Origin: Rhabditoides inermis
Lineage: Eukaryota > Nematoda > Chromadorea > Rhabditida > Rhabditidae
Assembly (NCBI GenBank): GCA_963966185.1
Contig: CAWZYM010000127.1
Coordinates: 25,001-89,000 of the forward strand
Direction: 5' to 3'
DNA length: 64,000 bases
Shown here: one piece after another, positions 44,387 to 64,000 of the stretch
How the letters are laid out: the number at the start of each line of letters is the position of its first letter
How positions within the stretch are numbered: position 1 is the first letter of the stretch
Made by a program: the position numbers and the translations under genes
Notes under the pieces: generated by a model
The model's database searches: none
The model's input: the letters and a program-made list of their open reading frames with translations, nothing else
Told to the model about the DNA's origin: nothing

Positions 44387-45497
44387 ATGGCGAATATGTA
44401 TCTTCACATAAATCACTTGAGATCGTTTAATTCTTCTGAAGACGGTAAGCACCTTTCAATCCTTCATTGCTAAAGAATTATGTGGTTATGAGTTATCACT
44501 AATAACGATAATAAATAATCATTGTGTTTTAGATACCATACTGAAAAGTTTTGAACAACTTGAAAAATCTATGTATGGTGTCTATGTCGGTCAACTGGTA
44601 GCCTGCTATACATTATTCCTATACCCACCAACTCACGAAGACAAAGAATACGGTGGCTTCAAGAAAGTTAGTATTCTACTCAATGGAATTAATAATCTCA
44701 TATATGTTCTAGGCACTGGAATCAATGTTTGTGATCTGCTCTATAATCAATGTTGTTTCCTTCTTTGTGCACATGGTTTTGAACAGGTAACTCGTGAGTA
44801 CGTTTCAACATTTAGATAACAACACTTCAGCCACTACCTGATAACAATATTGTTTCATATTAAATCAATATTCGAATTGTTCATGCACATCTTTTTGATG
44901 ATTGGAGGATTGGCATATTTGAAACTTTTCACGTAAGCAAACATATCAAAAACATAAGCTAAGAATCTTACTTTCAGAGATGAATACCGAGACAAAAGTT
45001 ATACTTTTGAAATCAGACAGTCATTTCTTGTTTCAATCATTTGCCATGTCGTCAAGTATACAAATATTATTTTCAACACAAATGTATTATTTATCTATTT
45101 CCTGTATACGACATTGTATACATGCGCCCTTTCTTTCACAACATTCCATTTCATAAAGGTAGTTTAGTCAATTACGAAACTGGAATAAAACTTGAAGTAA
45201 AATGTTTTCAGACCAAAAGTTCATCTCTCATATCTCCAAGACTCGAAAACTATGAGGAACTGAAGAGTTATTTATTGAAATCAGTCTGCGCACATTGTCT
45301 TCTTACAGGTATAATACAAAATCTGTTTTTTTGTTAATTTTTTTTTGTTTACAGTTATCTACGCAATAATAATATGGGACACTTATCCAGACGTTTTCAC
45401 GGAATCGGAAGGCCTCGATGAAATGCAGAATTTTGTTGTGATGATGGATATAACGTTCACTACTTTCTACACAGCATTTTTTGCGTCATTAGATTAG
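44387..45497 (+). CDS. Multi-pass membrane protein, 262 residues (chemoreceptor-like)
   Basis: Seven exons (44387-44444, 44533-44666, 44713-44786, 44831-44932, 44978-45158, 45212-45308, 45355-45497) join in phase. The start is MANMYLHINHLRSFNSSEDD. Hydrophobic segments occur at VYVGQLVACYTLFLY, MFVICSIINVVSFFVHMVL, ELFMHIFLMIGGLAYLKLF, a long pair around NVLFIYFLYTTLYTCALSF, VIYAIIIW and MDITFTTFYTAFFA, so six or seven membrane passes. Size, AT-rich coding sequence and exon plan fit the nematode serpentine-receptor or similar lineage-specific families, but no diagnostic motif was found. The frame is intact. Confidence 0.7.
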
Positions 45498-45499
45498 TT

Positions 45500-46105
45500 A
45501 CAAGTTAAATGGAGTGTACTCTGATTTTCGAAGTCGAATTAGCATGAGTATGTGAAAATATGATGTAAGTTATGTGATTTGTCAACAACTAACATGTGAG
45601 TTAAAGGTACAGTGGCGCATTATTTTGACCCCCCGTGCCATATTTGATCCATGAAAACGTAAAATAAACAAAAATTGAACGATATGAGGCCGTTAGAGCG
45701 TTACCCAGACAATTACCCAAGTCAGTTGGGTATCGGAAAGTTCAAACTTGCGCCATTTAGTAATGGAACGCTGTAATTCGAAATGTGATTCAAGTTGGTC
45801 GCGATAATTTCAAAACGGGCGCGAAACTGCCTGGAACATGTGCAATTATTTTCGAAATGAGCTGTTTTCTTATGTTTATGATGTTTTTTATTTGTTTTAT
45901 TATGAATAACTCATGTAACACTTTCATTTAGTTGTATGCATCACAATCATGTTAGTGCGGCTTGTTGTATCGCTCGTTTTTGCGTTGGTTTCCGACAATT
46001 TCATTGGTATTTCTCCCATGTTTTGTAGTTTTGTATTGTTGCATGTACGTAATTTGTTTGTCAGTTATATATTCGCCACCTATTCAATGTTAATTGAGTG
46101 TGATT
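45500..46105. other. Gene-free stretch
   Basis: Nothing supported. Confidence 0.45.
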
Positions 46106-46110
46106 GCAGT

Positions 46111-46531
46111 GCCGGTTCGTTGCGTGCTGATTGGAGCTGCGCCGCCTGGCCGCGGAGCGCGAGCAGTGCGCCCTCAGTGCACCCGTCGCTCACCCCTCTT
46201 CCCACGTAGTACTCAAGTGAGTGTGTTTCCAGTGTGTAACGTTTGTTTCCTGTGTGTAATGTTCGATGAATGTGTATAATGTTGTTGTTTCTTTATTGAT
46301 GCATGACGTTTGATATGTTCAATTCCAGCGCGAGTTACTGTGCGTGCTGCCCACCGAGCCGGCCTGCCTCTCCATCTTCAACCGCCTCTCCCCAATCACG
46401 TGAGTATAACCTTATGTTTATGTGTTCATAAGTACACCTGCTGTTTAGATTGCGCCGTCACGATGTTCGCTCCGAGCCTCAAGATCTCAAGATCGCCGAG
46501 ATCCTCAAGATGGAGCAGTATTCGCCAAATG
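46111..46531 (+). CDS. Partial unknown gene, three exons
   Basis: Exons at about 46111-46216 (CVLIGAAPPGRGARAVRPQC), 46330-46399 (RELLCVLPTEPACLSIF) and 46448-46531 (AEILKMEQYSPN) join in consistent phases. The middle exon is clearly protein-like; the first also has another plausible frame. No start or stop was found and the following DNA is repeat-rich, so this is either a truncated gene or a relic. Family not recognised. Confidence 0.4.
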
Positions 46532-46759
46532 TTTGTTACTACCGTTTTCTGCTTTTTACGTTTGTAAATTGTGTCTCTTGTTATTATGTATATACCAGTA
46601 TGTTCGACAAGTTTATGTTGACATATAACAGATCGTGATAAATGTAATTGAACGTGCGGCTGGGCATGTCGTGTGATTGCATGTTGCATTTCGGAAAGGT
46701 ACGATGTGAAACATATATATTCTGTTCGTTGAAATGCGATGCATTCGCACTGGTATTAT

Positions 46760-46850
46760 TAGCGCTTTCGATAAAAAGAGTGCAAACCCGGCGCGTCTCA
46801 CACGCTGGCGGCGGCTGGGCTATATAAGCGACGCATGAGAGTCACTTACA
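46760..46850. repeat. Short relative of the composite element
   Basis: Contains GTGCAAACCCGGCGCG and GCTGGCGGCGGC, as in the two composite elements, without arms or hairpin. A solo fragment. Confidence 0.5.
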
Positions 46851-46957
46851 GACAGACGAACGGATTCTATGTGAAACATACAATCTCCCTTTTCGTTTGT
46901 TCGTGTTGCTTTCGCACCGGTGTTATCAGCGTTTTCTTCATCCATCACCTCGTTGAT

Positions 46958-47030
46958 CTCTATGGCTCAAGTGGTTAGTGAGATGGCTGGTGATCTGAAG
47001 GTCGCGGGTTCCAGTCCTCCCTCCCCGTTT
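46958..47030 (+). repeat. tRNA-like SINE head (degenerate)
   Basis: A-box-like TGGCTCAAGTGGTTAGTG and B-box GGTTCCAGTCC have tRNA spacing. The T stem does not pair fully, so it is not a working tRNA. A promoter-derived SINE is likely. Confidence 0.5.
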
Positions 47031-47639
47031 TGCGAATATAACTGTTCTTCACACAGCGCAATAATACGCGCGAAATTTGAAAATTTCATTACCCAACGGC
47101 TCTACTAAACGCCCCTGTTCCTTTAATAAAATATAACGCACTTGCTTTTCTATCTTTTAGTCTACAATATATTATAACCAATATCTTCTCAACACAAATG
47201 CTAATGACGTGTGCACTCCGCCAGCGGTTCGTGTATTAAAAAAAACTTGCATGTTGTGCTGCACAAAAGTGCACAACAAACGAAATTTTACGGATAGCAT
47301 ATGCATAAAGGATCCAATTCGACTATATGATCTACCATCAATCTTCAAAATCTATCCTATCACTTGATTGCAGAAATGTGGTGGAAGAAAAGGAGAGAGA
47401 AAGAAAGAGACGGAGAGAGGCCCCGAAAAACAGAGAAAGGGAAAACGAGAGAGGGGGGCTAACTTTTGTACACTTTTGTACATGCTTCGATGTATTAGAG
47501 CAAGAGGAACATAATTCAAGTATTACTATCCCATTACTTCTATACTACTAAAAAAATAGCGGAACAAAGGATTGGAGTATGGTAAAACTTAGACAAATTC
47601 AGCACATACTCCACGTTCACAGATTTTTGATTTCACATG

Positions 47640-47990
47640 GAGTGTCGTTTAGGTCACAGAAGCCGATGGTGACCAAACTGATATCAGAGATACCCTAGGG
47701 GGTCACTAATCGAAAACCGTTTTCAAATCCACAGGACCGGCCATACGTTTCGAGATGTTTACGTTTCAAATTTTGGAGCTAAACCGTGTAGATTGCTTTT
47801 GCGGCCTGTCTCTCTATTCGCGCAAGCTGTGAAACAGCGGCGGTGGCCTAGTGGGTAGAGCGGTCGCCTGCCAAGCGGATGGGTGTGGGTTCGCTCCCTG
47901 TCGACGCATTTCGTTTTGCCGACACTTCCCAGACTTGTACATTTTGGTGACAATTGGGAAGTCGATAGGAAACTATCTTTCATACTTTTT
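47640..47990 (+). mobile_element. tRNA-derived SINE, copy 1
   Basis: A tRNA-like head with A box TGGCCTAGTGGG and B box GGTTCGCTCCC lies at 47843-47905 inside a repeat whose whole length recurs inverted at about 49130-49480. Shared flanks include TCGAAAACCGTTTTCAAATC and TACGTTTCGAGATGTTTACG-type sequence. Confidence 0.7.
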
Positions 47991-48005
47991 TCAAACTAAA
48001 ACGGT

Positions 48006-48385
48006 CATTCTCTTTCGAAAAGTACACGAGTAAAGAGGAGTGGTTTGTTTTGATCTAATTCAACAAAAGCACATGCATAAAATCTCTTCGCAGCTGACTA
48101 AAATTTCAAAACAAACCTGCTCTTTCGAACGATGTTTTAAAACTCTAATTGTTTTCTTGTTAGCATGTTGAGTTCAGGTATTCAGGATACTGTTAATCCC
48201 AACAAGTAACTTGCAACAAAATGTATGACACGATTATAGTGCATACTATATTTTTCATCGATCAGAAAGAGCAGGTTTGTTTTGAAATTTTAGTCAGCTG
48301 CGAAGAGATTTTATGCATGTGCTTTTGTTGAATTAGATCAAAACAAACCACTCCTCTTTACTCGTGTACTTTTCGAAAGAGAATG
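48006..48385. mobile_element. Foldback element, third family member
   Basis: Inverted arms (about 48006-48125 and 48264-48383) share AATTCAACAAAAGC and AAACAAACCTGC with the composite elements at 13.6 and 18.3 kb. Here the arms stand alone around a unique 140-bp loop, without CT core or the terminal hairpin. Confidence 0.75.
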
Positions 48386-48499
48386 GATGTCCTTTTCTCA
48401 AATTTCGAAGAAATTGTTTTTCAGGTTGATGTGCCGAACATGTTATGTATACATATTCGAAACTTTAGAAAACGTATCCTGAATATGGAAACGCACTGC

Positions 48500-49020
48500 T
48501 TTGTCGAATCGCTCGTGCGCCTGCCAATGCCAGTCTCTCATTGACACGCGCTATTTCGCGTCTCTCTCTCTTACCCACTCACTCCGCTCCGCACACTCCC
48601 CTCCCCCCACAGTTTTCGCGCCAAAACTGGGGCGGTGGCCTGGACGGCGAGCCGACACGAGAGTGGGTGAATGAAGGGCGGGGCATGCGCTCAGCCAATC
48701 AGAGTGCGCACGCAAGAGAGCCGAGCAACCAATGAGCGCAAAGTGCAGTGGGCGGAGCTTACGTGATGCACACCGTCGTCGCCGCCGCCGCCGCCGCCGC
48801 CGTCGTAAACACGTTTAGTGGCAAAGCGGGAGAGAGCAAGAGAGGGCGGTTTTTGGATGCCGCAACCGATATTGGTTTCACGAATCATACTCATAGGTCT
48901 TACAAAGTGATATTCTAACAAATAACGCACACTAACTAAGTATATTGTATTAGAATAGAGAAATCGTGTGTGCCTTGGGAGTGGCGTGTTGCGCGCGTCA
49001 CAGCTCAAAACAAACGGGCG
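48500..49020. other. GC-rich segment with CCAAT boxes and (CCG)n
   Basis: Two CCAAT boxes (about 48698 and 48730) precede a GCCGCC tract at 48776-48804. It could be a promoter fragment, but no gene starts nearby. Confidence 0.3.
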
Positions 49021-49129
49021 CCGCCCTAATAATTGTTGTTACAGCTATGTACAAAACGTTTACTATCATTAAAACTCCATTTCATAAAAAAAAATCGATG
49101 AAAAATACCTACAAAGACTTCCACAGCAT

Positions 49130-49480
49130 CCTTCGCCATGCATGACTCCAACCATTGCCACAAAAAAGTCCAAGTCTGGGAAGTGTCGGCAAAACGAAAT
49201 GCCTCGACAGGGAGCGAACCCACACCCAACCGCTTGGCAGGCGACCGCTCTACCCACTAGGCCACCGCCGCTGTTTCACAGCCTGCGCGAATAGAGAGAC
49301 AGGCCGCAAAAGCAATTCACACGGTTTAGCTGCAAACTTGAAACGTAAATATCTCGAAACGTATGGCCGGTCCTGTGGATTTGAAAACGGTTTTCGACTA
49401 GTGACCCCCTAGGGTATCTCTGATATCAGTTTGGTTACCATCGGCTTCTGTGACCTAAACGACACTCCATGTCAGAAATC
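49130..49480 (-). mobile_element. tRNA-derived SINE, copy 2 (inverted)
   Basis: Inverted partner of copy 1, with the same tRNA-like head on the minus strand (49204-49270). The two copies face each other across 1.1 kb that contains the foldback element. Confidence 0.7.
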
Positions 49481-50260
49481 AGAAATATCAGTATATCAAC
49501 TTCTTTTCTTTTTCAAACATATCAATCATCTACACAACAACATTACCACTATAAGGACTAATATATTGCCTCTTCTGGTCAGCGTATAATGTCTCTCTCT
49601 CCACTCGTCCTCTCTTTCTCCCCACCTCTCTATCACCCGTAAACAGCCCACACACATTCATGTCAGCCTGCAAGAAAAATCAGTAAGAAAAACGCGCACA
49701 TTTTCAGGGAGGGATACGTGCCTCTCAAGGTGCGGCCAGTGTCTTCGAGAGTGATTTCGAAGTGATTCGAAGCGCTAGCTAGGCATTTCGAAATGTTCGA
49801 GAATATTCAGGAGTATTCCTGTTCCGAAGGCAATTCGGGAGTGTTCTGGGAGCGATTCGAGAGGCTATTATGGTGTGTTGCAAGAATACTCGGGAGTGTT
49901 TTGAAGAGACTGACCGCTTCAAAGGTTAACATTGCCAGTCGGGAACTGCTGCATTGTGTAGAGCGCGTCTAAATTGAAAAAAAAACGCACAAAAAAACTG
50001 GCAAAGCCCGCCGCAAGATTGCCGGCAGGCGTTCAGTGATCAGTATGCGCTCACTAAAATCATTAACAAAACGAACGGGGATATGGCTGAATTAATCGCA
50101 TTTGAGAAAAAAAATACTTACACCACGATCACTAATCGAATCCACTGTTTGTATCAATAAACCAGACAAGAGAAAAGGACATTCATGCTTCAGCCTAATT
50201 TGCAGATGCCGACTCTTACGTGACGACATGGTCATCTGCCATAGGCGAAACCAGGCATCT
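49480..50260. other. Gene-free stretch with degenerate repeats
   Basis: Loose repeats of a GATTCGAGAG/TTCGAAATG type at 49740-49900. No gene supported. Confidence 0.45.
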
Positions 50261-50356
50261 ATCATTTAGATATGGCGCGGCAGCACAAGAAAATCAAACA
50301 TCTGCTCTGTCAGTTCCTTCTTCTTATAACTATTTTCACCCTTTTTTATATTCCAG

Positions 50357-50817
50357 TTCAGGATGAGTTTCCGCATATGTTTTTCCTGGTTTCTCATGAT
50401 GGTGAACAACCTGATCCCGGTATACATAGCTCCAAGAGAAAAGAAGTTCACATGCGTGCGGCTGGATAAAGAAAGTGAGTCTGAATACAGTGATTCAGTC
50501 TACTTACGCACCTATTTATAGTGAAGTGGACCAAGAGACCGGCGGATAAGGCCAACATCAACCAGCAGAGGGAGTCCGCTCAGCAGAAGTACGCGTTCAC
50601 GTTGACCAAGTATGCGTGCATCGCACTGTTCCGGACTATCTGTTTCGTGTTTCAAAGTGAGTGGGCGCTTGAACGCGTGTATGCGATCAAATCTATATAT
50701 CAGATGGCAAACTACTCGACATGCAATCACCCAGCACGAGCCAGATGGCTGTAGAGGTGCGTGTGACGGAGATGGCAGCGTTCTTCGCACTACTCGACTA
50801 CGGACAGTCTAAACAAG
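50357..50817 (+). CDS. Partial unknown gene, three exons
   Basis: Exons 50357-50474, 50522-50656 and 50704-50817 join in phase 1. The product reads from MSFRICFSWFLMMVNNLIP through KRPADKANINQQRESAQQ to TEMAAFFALLDYGQSKQ. A hydrophobic segment lies near the start and another at ACIALFRTICFVF, so it may be a membrane protein. A competing frame through the first exon (ATG at 50272) is open but has no continuation. Upstream and downstream ends are not found. No family recognised. Confidence 0.4.
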
Positions 50818-51308
50818 GTAAGAAGATCAGCATCTACGCTGCTATTCTTTGTTGAACATGCTTGGCCTAATACTGATAATCGAATACTGATAATTTTTGA
50901 ACATGCTTGGCCTAATACTGATAATCACCTATTCTCTCCTGTACGCTAGTTATTCTGTCTTTTCCTTCACTCGATGATTCGCATCACTAGTGCCTCAAAC
51001 AATTGTAACCAAGATCATGCTGTTGTATCATATGATGAACACGAGTCTATGTATTACTTTCATAAAACCAATTTTCACTATTATGATACGGGTTTCGAAT
51101 TTCCATTAAAAAAACATTTTTCATTGATCACCGTTTGCGGTTTGAAAACTGAGAACATAAATTCTCACCTCACTATGAGACAATGTCCACCTTATCCTTA
51201 TGTTCGTTTCACATACTTATTCCTTTCGTGACAATGCGAAACAATGCCTTAATGCCTAACAGATAATACATCACAAGACGACATAGATAAAGAAGATGAA
51301 GCGTTTGT

Positions 51309-51553
51309 TATCCAGTTAATGAATGTATCCGGACAATACAATCTTGCCTGATCTTCAGGTTGGGGTCGCTTTGGTTCTCGTCAACGAATCCATCGTTAAC
51401 GAATAGCATGAACGTGGAAAAGTTGTTTGTATTTTTACCAATTTTTCTGCGCAAACAGAACTTCAAAACTCGTCTTCATTGAAGAGAACGAAAGCGACTC
51501 CATCCTGAAGATAAGGGAATAGTTCGTTGTCCGGATACATCCTTTAATTGGTA
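51309..51553. mobile_element. MITE-like inverted-repeat element
   Basis: Ends GTTATCCAGTTAATGAATGT and, reverse-complemented, GTTACCAATTAAAGGATGTA both run into ATCCGGACAA; inner blocks are also inverted. About 245 bp and non-coding. The rest of 50960-51830 has no supported gene. Confidence 0.65.
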
Positions 51554-51835
51554 ACATTTCCCATTGCCAATGGTAAGCCGACACCGCTTTGTAAATAACC
51601 ACATTATTATAAAACTTTATTTACGCTTCTCATTACAAACATGTAAAACTCTCGTTATAAAACATAAAAATATGAAATGTGACAAGTGAATAATAGAACA
51701 ATCCCGTGTGTACAGAAAGGGACCTTGTAGAACAATTCGTGAAAGAAGAAAGTAACCTAGCGAACTTTCAATACAGTAATCATGGATAACTACAGTATAA
51801 TGAGAATACAGTAACCTATGCGGCTACAGTACGCT

Positions 51836-64000
<12,165 letters not shown>

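Overview
The window is nuclear DNA of a nematode. The evidence is a complete 127-residue major sperm protein gene with GATA and TATA-like upstream elements, short introns of about 40-60 bp, compact same-strand gene clusters with splice-acceptor sequences directly 5' of the start codons (as in spliced-leader operons), and twitchin-type Ig, F-box and MRP/ABCC genes. The species cannot be fixed; a rhabditid or diplogastrid is my guess. Simple repeats, satellites and small transposons are unusually dense, and most long open frames in the window are translations of such repeats.

Layout. 1-6.4 kb: ATTG repeat, duplicated terminal exon, MSP gene, 5'-truncated LINE between two (TAA)n tracts. 6.4-18.0 kb, minus strand: a head-to-tail cluster that reads as a polycistronic operon. 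In transcription order: an unknown nuclear-looking protein (G), a spliced intact gene homologous to CRESS-DNA-virus Rep (F), five small fast-evolving proteins (E, D, C with a RING-like finger, B, A), a 38-residue protein, then, after a larger gap, a LOTUS-like/RGG protein with a C-terminal membrane helix. Two copies of a composite foldback repeat sit between F and E and upstream of G. 18.2-23.3 kb: gene fragments, a duplicated exon, and an rpl-3/ABC mosaic pseudogene. 23.5-25.0 kb: intact enolase-phosphatase E1 gene. 25.7-31.2 kb: twitchin-like Ig exons broken by a Mutator-like transposase gene that carries a C-terminal ubiquitin-protease-like domain. 32.2-34.2 kb: F-box gene and a convergent unknown gene.

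34.4-36.9 kb: a 2.5 kb element of mostly 8-bp satellite, with inverted ends and a 10-bp target duplication as in Mutator elements. 37-51.8 kb: mostly repeats (four MITE-like elements in the window as a whole, tRNA-derived SINEs, foldbacks), a proline-rich cysteine-tailed membrane protein, an ABC-transporter duplication fragment, a multi-pass membrane protein and two partial genes. 51.8-64 kb: a large MRP/ABCC transporter on the minus strand, leaving the window at the right edge, with a casein-kinase-1-like gene nested on the opposite strand in one intron.

How genes may work together: the operon is the only candidate for a functional unit. It joins a domesticated Rep-like helicase, small proteins of unknown function and possibly a germ-granule-type LOTUS/RGG protein. 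A shared germline or nucleic-acid role is inference only. All exon coordinates were worked out by eye from splice consensus and reading phase; where I say phases agree, I counted them.
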